A program made the position numbers and the translations under genes. The notes beneath the pieces are model-generated. The model was not told the origin of the DNA. It did not search any database and worked only from the letters and a program-made list of their open reading frames with translations. From the NCBI GenBank assembly GCA_023459215.1, contig JAEWVF010000071.1, positions 1-64,000 of the forward strand: 64,000 nucleotides of DNA. Reading direction: 5' to 3'. The stretch comes from Chloroflexota bacterium. Lineage in GTDB: Bacteria; Chloroflexota; Anaerolineae; Anaerolineales; Villigracilaceae. This document shows, in pieces, positions 17,665-28,425 of this stretch (within the stretch, counting starts at the first letter, position 1; each line of letters opens with the position of its first letter).

Positions 17665-18125
17665 GTGAAGAAGTAAATTCAAAATCTGCATCCAATACGC
17701 CCCGTTATTCTGACCGCGTCAGGCTGGGGCTGCTCATCACCATTATTGGTTTTTTTGTTTTCATCCTGGGTGCCAAACCGGAATGGCTGGGCCTGGATCG
17801 CAGCCCGGTTGTTGGCTTTGTGCAAATCACCGTGTTTATCTTTGGCCTGGGTTTCCTGTGCATGGGGGGCTACATCAGCTTGACGAGCTTGTGGAAGAAT
17901 GAAGAGCGCAGCATCCTGGCGGATATTGGCGCCCGTCTCATCGGGACGGGTTATGTTATTGCCGTTTTCGCCGGTATGGCCGATATTTTCGGCATGGGCA
18001 CCCAGCCTTTGCCGGAAGTGCCGTTTTTTGGCCCCTGGCAGGCGGTCGGCGTACAGATTGGCCAGGGAATGATTGCTGCGGGTATGTTGATGATGATTCC
18101 CTACCAGCGCAATAAACCTGCATAG
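17661..18125 (+). CDS. Small membrane protein, four helices
   Basis: A 154-residue protein with four hydrophobic helices (about 23-42, 54-75, 92-112, 130-148) and a short polar N-terminus. No family is recognised. It overlaps the dipeptidase stop by four bases (17661-17664), so the two are translated together. A terminator follows 27 bases later. Confidence 0.7.
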   Translation: MSEEVNSKSASNTPRYSDRVRLGLLITIIGFFVFILGAKPEWLGLDRSPVVGFVQITVFIFGLGFLCMGGYISLTSLWKNEERSILADIGARLIGTGYVIAVFAGMADIFGMGTQPLPEVPFFGPWQAVGVQIGQGMIAAGMLMMIPYQRNKPA

Positions 18126-18151
18126 ATGCGGATTTGGGAAAGAAAAATGTG

Positions 18152-18186
18152 AAAGTCCTTCGTTGTTGGTCGACGAAGGACTTTTT
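18152..18186 (+). terminator. Rho-independent terminator
   Basis: A 12-bp stem (18152-18163 with 18173-18184) is followed by TTTTT. It closes the dipeptidase and membrane-protein operon. Confidence 0.85.
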
Positions 18187-18300
18187 GTTGCAGCAGAAGA
18201 GTTGTGCTTGTTATTTCGAGCCGCTGATGATCGAGCCTGTCGATGCCCAGCGAGGAGAAACTCTTGGCTCTTTGGGAATCTCCGTGGTCAAGCCCTTTGT

Positions 18301-18393
18301 ACACGGATTACACGGAAAAACACGGATTTTAAGAGCATTAAAAGCATTTTTGGTCTTTTCCGTGCAAATCCGTGAAACCTGTGTAATCCGTGT
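18301..18393. repeat. Long imperfect inverted repeat, ACACGGATTAC family
   Basis: Left arm 18301-18330 starts ACACGGATTACACGG. Right arm 18361-18393 ends CTGTGTAATCCGTGT. The arms pair over about 30 bases around a 30-base centre. A relative lies at 49441-49534. No gene is seen between 18126 and the tRNA. This element plus the tRNA-end duplication fills that gap. Confidence 0.75.
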
Positions 18394-18433
18394 TACTGGC
18401 TTTCTCGGTAAACCCCAGAGAGCCAAACTCTTT

Positions 18434-18500
18434 GCATGGGGACAAGAAAAAATCCCTGTCAAAATAACGGGGATTTTGGCAGAGAGGGTGGGATTCGAAT
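18434..18500 (-). repeat. Duplicated tRNA-Ser 3' end with its terminator
   Basis: About 67 bases here repeat 18521-18586 imperfectly in the same orientation, offset 87 bases. The unit holds the tRNA T-arm and acceptor 3' strand (minus-strand ATTCGAATCCCACCCTCTC region) and the GGGATTTT hairpin beyond it. It lacks the rest of the tRNA, so it is a fragment. It may be a trace of site-specific integration or a tandem slip. Confidence 0.75.
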
Positions 18501-18561
18501 ACCATCCCCTGAATGGGGGCGCATGGGGACAAAAAATCCCCATCGAAAAGACGGGGATTTT

Positions 18562-18651
<90 letters not shown>

Positions 18652-18678
18652 AGTGTGCTCGCGGCGCGAAATTATACC

Positions 18679-20072
<1,394 letters not shown>

Positions 20073-20073
<1 letters not shown>

Positions 20074-21233
20074 CAGGCTTCCTCCTGAACCTTTTTTGGG
20101 GCGGCTTTGGGGTGGAGTGCATCGAGGATATCCGGGCCATATTGGGCCAGCCGCCAGGGAAATTCACGCATAAGACTGGCAAGTTCGTCAAGCGTGCGCG
20201 GGTTTTTCTCGGCAATGGTTTGCATAACGTTGCGCGAGAGAATCACATCCGATTCGACTTCCATTTTTTGCGCGGTTTCTTTGCGCCAGGTTTTTAATTT
20301 TTGCAGCCGGTTGACCACCGCTTCAGGCGCGCGGTCGACTTCTGTAGCGCGTACCAGGGGCGCTGTTTGCCCGCGCTGGATGGCTTCGAGCAGGAATTTG
20401 CCCAGCCGATGAATCTGGCGCTCCGACAGGCCGAGTTCGTTCAGTTCGCTGATTTTTTGAGGGGATTTTTGGGCGAGTTGCAGCAGATGGGCATCGCTGA
20501 CCACTTTGAAGAGCGGACGGTCGAGTTTTTCGGCAACCCGTTCGCGTACCAGGCAAAGCTCATGCAGGATGGTCTGCTGGCGGCGGTCCAGGTCTTGCTG
20601 GCCGCTGATGCGCTGCCAGCGTTCGCGCGGATCGCCGTTATGCCCGTTGACCTGGCTGGCGCGGGTAAAATCCTCGTGGGCCAGTTGCCAGCGTCCCTTT
20701 TCGTGCAGTTCCTGTTCGAGCGTATCGCGCAGGGCGAGCAGATAGTGGGTGTCCAGCCGGGCATAATCGATCAAATCTTCGGGCAGGGGGCGTTGGCCCC
20801 AATCCGCCTTTTGAAAACGCTTGTTAAGCTCGATTTCGAATTTTTCGAAGAGCAGATTGCCCAATCCCAGGGATTTGTAGCCCAGGGTGCGGGCGGCGAT
20901 CATGGTGTCAAACAAATTGTTGATGCTGAACCCGTAATCGCGATTTAGGCCGTATACATCGTAATCGACCGCATGGAAAACCTTTTCGATTCTGGGGTTC
21001 GAGAAAATCTCTTCCAGCGCCGAAAGGTCGGTGATTGAAAGCGGGTCAACCAGGTAATCTTTTGTTGGGGTGGAGAACTGGATCAGGCAGACGCGCTCAT
21101 GGTATGCGTGTAATGAATTGGCTTCCGTGTCGACGGCCACACGCGGCTGGTTTTGCAGGTCTTCAATGAGACTTTTCAGCCCCTGGTGGGTTGAAACCCA
21201 AATCGGTTGAGCGAGAGTTGTTTCTGCGAGCAT
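20073..21233 (-). CDS. rnd: Ribonuclease D-like 3'-5' exonuclease
   Basis: A 386-residue DEDD exonuclease with HRDC domains. Exo I is VAVDTEANS (Asp35, Glu37). Exo II is VFHAVDYDVYGL, and Exo III is YARLDTHYLL, the DEDDy form. One or two HRDC domains cover the C-terminal half (about 205-370). It would trim tRNA and other RNA 3' ends. The start is ATG at 21233, six bases after TATAAT, with no ribosome binding site. A GTG at 21251 overlaps the neighbouring gene. Its partner, the beta-CASP nuclease, follows directly. Confidence 0.92.
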
Positions 21234-21239
21234 GGATAG

Positions 21240-21245
21240 ATTATA
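21240..21245 (-). promoter_or_regulatory. -10 box for leaderless rnd transcript
   Basis: A perfect TATAAT on the minus strand lies six bases before the ATG of rnd and overlaps the stop codon of the upstream GNAT gene. No -35 match is obvious. Confidence 0.6.
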
Positions 21246-21690
21246 GTTCACTTTCGTTCATATATTTTTCCATGACCAGGGCATCTTCGCCATCGTTATA
21301 GTAGCGCAGCCAGTGATCCACGGCGCGATACCCGCTTCTTTCATACATGCGGATGGCTGCGCGGTTGCTCTGACGCACACTGAGCCGAATCCTGGGCTGC
21401 GACATTTGGCGTTCACAGGCTTCGAGCAAGGCCTGCCCAATCCCCTGGCCACGTTTTTCCGGCAAGACACCAATGGTAGCGATCCAGCCTATTTTTTCAT
21501 TGGGGCGTGGGTCTCCAGCAACAAACCCGACCATTTTGCCGTGTTCAATGGCTTTCAGGCGAATTACGCCTGGAAAACTGAGTACTGCAATCAGGTCAAG
21601 CATGGGCCAGGCATCCAACGGAAAACAAACCTGTTCCAGGTGTCGCAAAGCGCCCAGGTCAAGGATGGAGGCGGGGATGATTTCTGTCAC
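21241..21690 (-). CDS. GNAT-family N-acetyltransferase, RimI-like
   Basis: A 149-residue acetyltransferase. The acetyl-CoA loop is VLPEKRGQGIGQALLEACE, followed by IRLSVRQSNRAAIRMYERSGY, as in RimI-type protein acetyltransferases. The GTG at 21690 is chosen as start because the next candidate upstream, a TTG at 21705, falls in the terminator hairpin. Neither has a strong ribosome binding site. The substrate is unknown. Confidence 0.82.
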   Translation of the reverse strand: MTEIIPASILDLGALRHLEQVCFPLDAWPMLDLIAVLSFPGVIRLKAIEHGKMVGFVAGDPRPNEKIGWIATIGVLPEKRGQGIGQALLEACERQMSQPRIRLSVRQSNRAAIRMYERSGYRAVDHWLRYYNDGEDALVMEKYMNESEL

Positions 21691-21703
21691 GTTATTCGGG
21701 TCC

Positions 21704-21740
21704 AAAATAAAACCTCCCGCAGCGGGGAGGCTTTATTTTA
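21704..21740. terminator. Bidirectional Rho-independent terminator
   Basis: AAAATAAAACCTCCCGC pairs with GCGGGGAGGCTTTATTTT with one bulge, flanked by A and T runs. On the minus strand it ends the SPFH gene just before the GNAT gene. Confidence 0.85.
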
Positions 21741-21758
21741 CCTTAGGATGGAATGGTT

Positions 21759-22658
21759 TTACGATTTGTTCTTGCCGAGGAAGTTGTCGAGCATCGAGGT
21801 GAATTCCATCGGGAAGATGTACTTGGTCGAGGGGCTGGCGCCGATTTCCTTGAGCGTTTCGAAGTATTGCAGGGTCATCGTCTTTTGATCGACGGACTGG
21901 GCAGCGCTGAAAATCTTCTCCAGTGCAGCAGCGTAACCTTCAGCGCGCAGGTACTGGGCCTCGCGTTCACCCTGGGCTTGCAGGATGGCGGATTCTTTTT
22001 GACCCTGGGCGCGCAGGATGGCAGCCTGTTTCTCGCCTTCGGCCACGTTGATCGCGGCTTCGCGCTGGCCGGTCGATTCGGTTACGACGGCGCGGCGGAC
22101 GCGTTCAGCCGACATCTGGCGGTTCATCGATTCCAGGATTTCGCGCGGCGGGATGATTTCGCGGATTTCAACATTGGTCACTTTAACGCCCCAGCGTTCG
22201 GTAACTTCGTCCAGGCGGGTGCGCAGCATTTTGTTGATGTGTTCGCGCTCGGAGAGCACATCATCAAGCGGGATACCGCCGATGACTGCGCGCAGGGTGG
22301 TGGTGGCCATGCCTTGCGCCGCGGCTTCGAAGTTGCCGACTTGCAAAACGCTTTCCATCGGATCGAGTACCTTGTAGTACCAGATGAAGTCAACGGCGAT
22401 GCTGGCGTTATCCTTGGTGATCGATGTCTGGTGCGGGATGTCGCGTACCTGTTCGCGCAGGTCAACCTTGACGCCGCGTTCAATGACTGGTATCAGGATG
22501 ATCAGGCCGGGGCCTTTACTGCCGACACAGCGCCCAAGCCGGAAAACAACCAAACGCTGGTACTCGGGCACAATGCGAATCGCGTTGGCCAGGAAGATGG
22601 CCAGCAAAAGCACGATACCGCCGATGATGCAGAGAATCAAAAGGGTTCCTTCGAGCAT
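21759..22658 (-). CDS. SPFH/band-7 domain membrane protein (slipin type)
   Basis: A 299-residue stomatin-like protein. One N-terminal membrane helix (about 4-24) precedes the SPFH domain (roughly 28-190: VPEYQRLVVFRLG, then ASIAVDFIWYYKVLDP). A coiled-coil rich in Glu/Ala/Gln follows (200-260, AEGEKQAAILRAQGQKE). Such proteins form oligomeric membrane scaffolds. It is downstream of an NfeD gene, the usual partner in bacteria, with 35 bases between. The ribosome binding site AAGGAG is clear. Confidence 0.93.
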   Translation of the reverse strand: MLEGTLLILCIIGGIVLLLAIFLANAIRIVPEYQRLVVFRLGRCVGSKGPGLIILIPVIERGVKVDLREQVRDIPHQTSITKDNASIAVDFIWYYKVLDPMESVLQVGNFEAAAQGMATTTLRAVIGGIPLDDVLSEREHINKMLRTRLDEVTERWGVKVTNVEIREIIPPREILESMNRQMSAERVRRAVVTESTGQREAAINVAEGEKQAAILRAQGQKESAILQAQGEREAQYLRAEGYAAALEKIFSAAQSVDQKTMTLQYFETLKEIGASPSTKYIFPMEFTSMLDNFLGKNKS

Positions 22659-22693
22659 GTCTTTTTCTCCTTCTTCAATTAAATTGTTTTTTG

Positions 22694-23290
22694 TTAGGCT
22701 GCTTTTTCAACGAGAAGCACAAACCCTTCGCGTTTTATCACCCGGACAGAACTCCCTTCCGGAATATTTTTCTCACTGCGGGCTGACCATAATTCCCCGG
22801 CAACCTGCACCGATCCGCTCTCATGGATTTTGCTTTTGGCCTCGCCGACCTGCCCGATCAGTGCGTCCAGATCATGGTTTGGCCGGGCGGACATGGCGGC
22901 GATGGTACGCTCAATGCCAAAATACAGGAACCCGCCATACGAGAGCGAAACGATGGCGGCCAGGATTGGGTTAACGGACGGCCAGCCGTTCTCGCCGACA
23001 AACAGGAAAACGGATCCCCCAACAACCAGCAGGATGGTTGCGCCGAGCAGGGCCAATCGCCAGCGCGGCAAGCGCAGAGCGTACAGAAACGGCACCAGGC
23101 TCAAAACCAGCACTACCAGCGCCCAGGGGTTGATTCCCAGGTTGTAAGCGCCGTAACCGGCCAGCACAAAGGCGAACAGCGCTCCGATTTCGAGAATTCC
23201 GGTTCCCGGCGCGACCAGCGAGAGCAGCCCCAGCAAAATCCCTGTGACGAGCAGGGTGTAAGCAACGTTTGCGTCAAGCAAAAACTCCAT
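22694..23290 (-). CDS. NfeD family membrane protein
   Basis: A 198-residue protein with five or six membrane helices (residues 8-120) and a C-terminal OB-fold domain (about 130-198: GQVGEAKSKI to EGSSVRVIKREGFVLLVE), the standard NfeD short-form layout without the N-terminal ClpP-like protease. The start at 23290 follows AAGGAGG at ideal spacing. It forms an operon with the SPFH gene, a widely conserved pairing. Confidence 0.92.
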   Translation of the reverse strand: MEFLLDANVAYTLLVTGILLGLLSLVAPGTGILEIGALFAFVLAGYGAYNLGINPWALVVLVLSLVPFLYALRLPRWRLALLGATILLVVGGSVFLFVGENGWPSVNPILAAIVSLSYGGFLYFGIERTIAAMSARPNHDLDALIGQVGEAKSKIHESGSVQVAGELWSARSEKNIPEGSSVRVIKREGFVLLVEKAA

Positions 23291-23626
23291 ATTTTGCCTC
23301 CTTAACACTCAGGGCCAAAATCATTATACATCCAAAATAATCGTAACTAATTAATATACGCTTAGACTGGCCGCTGGTCTCAATGAGTTGTGGGAGTATT
23401 TGCAGCATTAAATTGATGGAATATGCTGCCCGAGTATGTCTGGCAAGGTAATCCAGCAAACCATTAACGCGAATATAATTCGCTTATTCTTGGGTGATAT
23501 TTTGAAAGTTTATGATGGACAAAGAATTAATTTTTCCTGTGGATGGTTTGTTGTTTGGGATAATAATTTGGATAAGATTGGCAATTGGCTCATTTCTTGG
23601 CTCGACTTTGCCATAACTTATTTCAT
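23291..23626. other. Intergenic stretch left of the IS element
   Basis: These 336 bases hold the NfeD upstream region and A/T-rich sequence. A 67-codon frame at 23436-23639 runs into the IS end, has no ribosome binding site and no recognisable product. I do not call a gene here. Confidence 0.5.
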
Positions 23627-24634
23627 ACGTCTGATGTGAAATCAAAAAGCGGCACGAAAGGTTTGGACATTGATGCCAAAATCGGTGCGCAAAATGTGCC
23701 GCAATAAGTGGCTGGTAATCTTGGCAATAATCCTGGTAAATAAGCCCAATTGAGTTTTGGCTAACAAGCGCTCAATGTTGCGACCGGTATTCTGGATTTC
23801 GTGAAAAACGCCTTCAATTCGTTCACGAGTTGTTGATAGCCAGCGGTTGAGATTATTTGGGTTCTGAACATGTTGATTGGTTCTCTTGGGCGTCCAGATC
23901 AAATTATTGGTCTGGTCAAAGATGCTGGTTTGCCACTCAAAACCAATGAAACCCTTGTCTGCAAAGATGTCACAACTGGACAGGTAGTCAATTACGCTCT
24001 CAGCCGCCAAACGCTCGTCTGTATTGGCTGGAACGAGATCATAAACAACAGGAATACCGCTCAAAGTTGTAATCGCAACCAGTTTGTAGCCAAAGTAATC
24101 CATCTTACGGCTGGCGCAATGCCCGTAATTGGCACTCCCGGCAAAATCACTGGACGATTTGCGCCGTTTGTATCCAAGAACAGGAACTGGCTTGGTATCC
24201 AGCAGGTAGTTGGTGCGCAAATGGTAATGCTTGTGCAAAACCCAATACCGACGCAGTTCTTCGATGAGTAATCGCAGGCTACGCGCTCGCCGATTGAATT
24301 GGCTCTGATCTAGCAATTTAGGAAACAGAGCGAGATGGTTGGCTCGAATGAATTCAATGTACTGCGTTTCGGATGGATACGGAATGTAGTCTTGAGCCAA
24401 AACCAGCGTGATGACTTCGCTGTCTCCAAAAACCGGCTTTTTGCCTGCTTTTCCCTGCAGTAATTTTGCTCCTCGGGCTTGATACCAATCATCTACAAGA
24501 ACATAAATGATTGTCAAAAGGTCAGGAATGGATATACTTGTCATGGGAATGTTCTCCTCAAGTGGTCTTCAGCAAACCTTATCTTGAGGGCATTCCCCTT
24601 TTTCGTCAACTCGTTCCTATTTCACATCAGACGT
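23627..24634 (-). mobile_element. IS982-family insertion sequence, apparently intact
   Basis: A 1008-bp element bounded by perfect 16-bp terminal inverted repeats: ACGTCTGATGTGAAAT at 23627-23642 and its complement at 24619-24634. It holds a single full-length DDE transposase gene. TTCAT flanks both ends (23622-23626 and 24635-24639) and may be a target duplication. Length and layout fit IS982. The base composition is lower in G/C than the host core. Confidence 0.88.
23642..24544 (-). CDS. IS982-family transposase
   Basis: A 300-residue DDE transposase. The triad is Asp116 (LLDTKPVPV), Asp196 (IFADKGFIG) and Glu244 (RERIEGVFHEI), with DYFGYKLVAITTLSG between the first two, the usual IS982 layout. 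The reading frame is uninterrupted, so the enzyme may be active. The stop codon touches the left terminal repeat. Confidence 0.93.
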   Translation of the reverse strand: MTSISIPDLLTIIYVLVDDWYQARGAKLLQGKAGKKPVFGDSEVITLVLAQDYIPYPSETQYIEFIRANHLALFPKLLDQSQFNRRARSLRLLIEELRRYWVLHKHYHLRTNYLLDTKPVPVLGYKRRKSSSDFAGSANYGHCASRKMDYFGYKLVAITTLSGIPVVYDLVPANTDERLAAESVIDYLSSCDIFADKGFIGFEWQTSIFDQTNNLIWTPKRTNQHVQNPNNLNRWLSTTRERIEGVFHEIQNTGRNIERLLAKTQLGLFTRIIAKITSHLLRHILRTDFGINVQTFRAAF

Positions 24635-24700
24635 TTCATATCTGTACATGGGCGAGCTTTATCGCTGCTGGTTATCTTCTTTTTCAGGAGTGAAACGCAT

Positions 24701-25792
24701 ATGGATTGTAAATATCGGAAATCAAAAATTTTAAACATTCTAATGGCGTTTGTTTTGTTCGTATCTTTTCTTATTGTTTGCAGTGCCCCAAGTCAGCCAT
24801 ACTCAATAATTTTTAGTGCCGCTCTTAAAGGGAACCAGGATTTATATCGTATTTCAGGTCTAGATTTTCAAACTTTAGAAAGAATAACTTTCACACCTAA
24901 CGAACCAGAAACAAATTTGAAGTTATCAAAAAACGGGAAAAGATTTATCTACTCGATATCTACTCCGAATCTCGCAAATTATTCCATTGTTGTTGAATTG
25001 GAAACAGGCGAAAGAATTGAATTAGATAATCCCTCCATAGGTTCTGGAATAGCTCTAGGCTGGTTTGCAAACGGGGATAATGTTGTTCTATTGAATGAGC
25101 ATATCCCCAAATTATATTCTGTAAAAATTCAAGGGAAAAACGTAGAAGATTTAGACATCCTGCATAATTATGATTTTTCTATCGTAGAAGATCTCGATTT
25201 TTCTTCTGATGGAAAGTATCTTGCTTACACAGAATATCACCAAACCCCGAATTTTTTATCTACAAAATCATCATTCATTCTTAATGTTGAAACTAAACAA
25301 GTAGCCCATCTTTTTGCCGACAAAGAAACTGCGACATGTGATAAACCGTTATGGTCTCCAAGCCGAGAACAGCTTCTTTTATACTGCAACTTGGATAGTA
25401 CTGATACTGCCATAGATAGACATGTTTATCTCCTTAATATTTCTGGCGATTCTCTTGCTATAGATGAGGTGGCTGACATTCCGTGTTATGACAGTTTTTC
25501 TTGGTCTCCATCTGGGGATCAATTTATTGCTTACTGCAGAGTAGAAAATAAAACCGCTTCTTTGGTTATTTATAATTTTGACGGCAGTGTTCTCCGTACG
25601 CTGGATATGATAGATATGAGGATTTGGGAAATGTCTTGGTCGCCGGATGGGCAGAGCATTATATATATAGCTGGAGATGATAGAAATACTGCAAACATTT
25701 ACATTATGAATTCTGATGGGTCAGGTAATCATGTAATAACAACTGAACCATCCAATTACAGCCATTTATTAATTTATAGTTTAGAGCGCTAG
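24701..25792 (+). CDS. Lipoprotein with TolB/WD40-like beta-propeller
   Basis: A 363-residue secreted protein. Residues 1-25 make a lipoprotein signal ending in LIVC. Repeated blades follow with the pattern SpdGkyiaY: LSKNGKRFIYS, FSSDGKYLAYTE, WSPSREQLLLYC, WSPSGDQFIAYC and WSPDGQSIIYIAG, then NIYIMNSDGSG. Such propellers usually bind partners at the cell surface. The start is ATG at 24701 after CAGGAG. The IS982 element ends only 66 bases upstream, so it may have displaced the original promoter. Confidence 0.8.
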   Translation: MDCKYRKSKILNILMAFVLFVSFLIVCSAPSQPYSIIFSAALKGNQDLYRISGLDFQTLERITFTPNEPETNLKLSKNGKRFIYSISTPNLANYSIVVELETGERIELDNPSIGSGIALGWFANGDNVVLLNEHIPKLYSVKIQGKNVEDLDILHNYDFSIVEDLDFSSDGKYLAYTEYHQTPNFLSTKSSFILNVETKQVAHLFADKETATCDKPLWSPSREQLLLYCNLDSTDTAIDRHVYLLNISGDSLAIDEVADIPCYDSFSWSPSGDQFIAYCRVENKTASLVIYNFDGSVLRTLDMIDMRIWEMSWSPDGQSIIYIAGDDRNTANIYIMNSDGSGNHVITTEPSNYSHLLIYSLER

Positions 25793-25925
25793 GCAGGCCA
25801 TCGCTTGAATAAATTGTGAAAATAGTTATTGATGTTTGTTTTGACGCAAGTTATCAAGAAGTTCTGGCTGCTTGATTAATCCTTGCAGCTTATAGCAATA
25901 AAATGTAAGTGGAAACGATTGTAAA

Positions 25926-25962
25926 GAAAAACAGACACCTTGTTGTGCGGTGTCTGTTTTTC
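25926..25962. terminator. Bidirectional Rho-independent terminator
   Basis: A 14-bp stem (25926-25939 with 25949-25962) is flanked by A and T runs. It separates the propeller lipoprotein gene from the converging nuo operon. Confidence 0.88.
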
Positions 25963-26026
25963 TTTTTTAGCAAGAAATTTCTTTGCTTGCTTCGCTGGCC
26001 AATTTGATTTGGTAAGAGTTGGCGCT

Positions 26027-26632
26027 TTAGCCGGCTTCGGCTTTGGCGGCCTTGGCGGCAGCTTTTTCGGCGCGGGCGGCCTCTTCGCGGGCGTAATTCA
26101 GCGGGCGGATTTCCGCGTAGTACTTGGCCGGTTTGAGCAAATCGTTGATGTCGGCCAGGTTGCGCCCATAGGATGAAATTTCGTAGTCGTGATCCATCTT
26201 GATGGCATCGAAGGGGCAGTATTCGGCGCAGAAGCCGCAGTTCATACAAATGTCGAAATCGATGTAGAACTCGGACGGTTTGGTGACCGGCTTGCCGGTT
26301 ACAGGGTCGCTGCCGCGCACAATCCAGATACACTGCGGCGGGCAGGCCTTGGCGCAGATACCGCAGGCGGTACAGCGGATGTCTTTTTCGCCGTTTGCAC
26401 CTTCATCGTAGACCAGGAAGGGGTTGGCGCGATATTCCTCCGGCACCGGCAGCTTTTCTTCCGGATACTGGATGGTGAACACGCCTTTTGCATCCTTGCT
26501 CGAGCGATGGGCGATGCTCTCTGGATTGTAATAACGCCTGCCCCACCACTTGATGTCTTCCACATAGGTGTCAAAGAAGCGCTTGGCCGTGACCATCAGG
26601 CCTTTGAGAATACCTTTTCCATAAGTTTCCAT
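26027..26632 (-). CDS. nuoI: NADH-quinone oxidoreductase subunit I
   Basis: A 201-residue ferredoxin-type subunit that carries clusters N6a and N6b in the peripheral arm of complex I. Two 4Fe-4S motifs are visible: CTACGICAKACP and CMNCGFCAEYCP. The N-terminal amphipathic helix (GILKGLMVTAKRFF) is typical. The C-terminus is extended by an Ala/Lys/Glu tail. It is the last gene of the iscX-nuoB-nuoCD-nuoI unit, 14 bases after nuoCD. Confidence 0.94.
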   Translation of the reverse strand: METYGKGILKGLMVTAKRFFDTYVEDIKWWGRRYYNPESIAHRSSKDAKGVFTIQYPEEKLPVPEEYRANPFLVYDEGANGEKDIRCTACGICAKACPPQCIWIVRGSDPVTGKPVTKPSEFYIDFDICMNCGFCAEYCPFDAIKMDHDYEISSYGRNLADINDLLKPAKYYAEIRPLNYAREEAARAEKAAAKAAKAEAG

Positions 26633-26646
26633 GAGTTTGCTCCCTT

Positions 26647-28416
26647 CTACCGGTCAAGTTCGCCGAGCACGATATCGACTGCGCCCAGGATGGCGACAAA
26701 GTCCGCGATTTTTTCGTTGACGCAGGTCATCTCAAGCGAGGTCAGGTTGATGAAGGATGGGGCGCGGACGTGGTAGCGGTATGGGTTGGGCTTGCCGTTC
26801 GATACAACATAGAAGCCCAGTTCACCTTTGGGGGCCTCGATGCGTCCGTAGGCCTCGCCAGCCGGGACTTTGGTCTGGTAGGTCGGTTTGACGCTCATCA
26901 CCGGCCCTTCGGGGATTTGCTTGAGGGCCTGCTCGAGGATTTTGATCGATTCGCGCATCTCATCCACGCGGATCAGGTAGCGGTCGTACATATCGCCGTT
27001 ATAGCGGACCGCCACATTGAAATCGAAGCGGTCATAGATGCTGTAGGGGTCGGCGCGGCGGATATCGTAGGGGATGCCCGAGGCGCGCAGCATGGGGCCG
27101 GTCATCGAGGTGTTGATGGCATCCTCCGGGCTGAGGTAGCCGATACCCTTCAGGCGTGAAACGAACAGCTCGTTTTCGGTCAGCAGGCGGTCGAATTCAT
27201 CGATCTTGGCCGGCAGGCGGTCGAAGACCAGCCCGTGGATTTTCTTCATCCACTCTTCGGGCACATCGCGCACCACACCACCGAAACGGTGGTAGTTGCA
27301 CATCATGCGAGAGCCGCCGACGGCCTCGAAGATGTCCAGGATCAGTTCGCGCTCTTCAAAGGCGTACAGGGCCGGGGTGAAGTAAGCGCCCAGATCGTTC
27401 ATCAACATGCCGATCAGGATCAAGTGGTTCTGGATGCGGCTGAGTTCGGCCATGATCACGCGCAGGTACTCGGCGCGTTCAGCAACCTGGATGCCCATCA
27501 ATTTCTCAACGGCCAGGGAGTAACCCCAGTTGTTCGACATCGAATTGAAGTAATCGAGCCGGTCCGTATAGGGCATGTTTTGCAGGAAGGTGTTGCGTTC
27601 GCCGATTTTCTCATGGTTGCGGTGCAGGTAGCCCATGACCGGTTTCAGGCTGACGATTTTTTCGCCATCGAGCATGACCACTGCGCGGAAAACCCCGTGC
27701 GTTGAGGGGTGCTGCGGGCCCATGTTGACCAGGATGTGATCGGTCGGGATGCCATCCTTGACTTCGGTCTTGTACTTCTTTAAAGAAGCATACAGCGCTT
27801 CTTCGGGGTCGCTCGGCACCCATTTTTCGGGGTCGAAACCAGGCCCAAAGCTAACGTTATCGCCGTAAACGGCGCGCTGTTCGGCGAAAGTGTGTTTGCC
27901 GTCCGGCCAGCGCGACTTGTAGGGCTTAACTTCGTCATCGTAGAAGGCTTCTTTCCAATCCTTGCGCATCGGGTGGCCTTCGAAGCCTTCCCACATCAGG
28001 ATGCGGCGCAGGTCGGGGTGGCCTTCGAAGCGAATCCCGTACAAGTCCCAGATTTCGCGTTCCTGCAAATCTGCGCCCATCCAAACCGAAATCAGGGATG
28101 GGACGCTGATCGGGTCGACGCGCTCAGCCTGGACTTTGAACACAAAAGCCGAGCCGCCGGTGGTTTTGTAGGCATGATAAACCACTTCCATTTTGCCTTC
28201 GGCGATGTAGTCCACGCCGGTGACGGAGGAAAGCAGGTCATAGCCGAGTTCATCGCGGATGAAGGTGGCCGCTTCGACCAGTTTTTCAGCAGAGATAATC
28301 CAGCCTGAATAGCCGGGGCGGCTGTCGGCGCTGACTGCGCCGGGGAATTTTTCAGCCAGTTTTTGACCTGCGATGGCGGCAGGATCGAGAGTTTCAACAG
28401 GAGCGGGAGTTGTCAT
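26647..28416 (-). CDS. nuoCD: NADH-quinone oxidoreductase subunit C/D fusion
   Basis: A 589-residue natural fusion of the 30-kDa (residues about 15-165) and 49-kDa (about 222-589) subunits. The C part contains ADLQEREIWDLYGIRFEGHPDLRRIL. The D part begins with MGPQHPSTHG (232-241), which lines the quinone pocket. Cysteine pairs that would hold NiFe are absent, so it is a complex I subunit and not a hydrogenase. Fusion is known in several phyla. The linker retains an acidic, Pro-rich segment. It follows nuoB by nine bases. Confidence 0.94.
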   Translation of the reverse strand: MTTPAPVETLDPAAIAGQKLAEKFPGAVSADSRPGYSGWIISAEKLVEAATFIRDELGYDLLSSVTGVDYIAEGKMEVVYHAYKTTGGSAFVFKVQAERVDPISVPSLISVWMGADLQEREIWDLYGIRFEGHPDLRRILMWEGFEGHPMRKDWKEAFYDDEVKPYKSRWPDGKHTFAEQRAVYGDNVSFGPGFDPEKWVPSDPEEALYASLKKYKTEVKDGIPTDHILVNMGPQHPSTHGVFRAVVMLDGEKIVSLKPVMGYLHRNHEKIGERNTFLQNMPYTDRLDYFNSMSNNWGYSLAVEKLMGIQVAERAEYLRVIMAELSRIQNHLILIGMLMNDLGAYFTPALYAFEERELILDIFEAVGGSRMMCNYHRFGGVVRDVPEEWMKKIHGLVFDRLPAKIDEFDRLLTENELFVSRLKGIGYLSPEDAINTSMTGPMLRASGIPYDIRRADPYSIYDRFDFNVAVRYNGDMYDRYLIRVDEMRESIKILEQALKQIPEGPVMSVKPTYQTKVPAGEAYGRIEAPKGELGFYVVSNGKPNPYRYHVRAPSFINLTSLEMTCVNEKIADFVAILGAVDIVLGELDR

Positions 28417-28425
28417 GGGGGTCTC

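Noticed and set aside
23436..23639. 67-residue gene left of the IS element
   Set aside because: No ribosome binding site, no recognisable product, and the frame ends inside the IS terminal repeat.
26647..28416. NiFe-hydrogenase large subunit instead of NuoD
   Set aside because: The Cys pairs needed for the NiFe centre are missing at both ends, while the GPQHPSTHG quinone-site block of NuoD is present.
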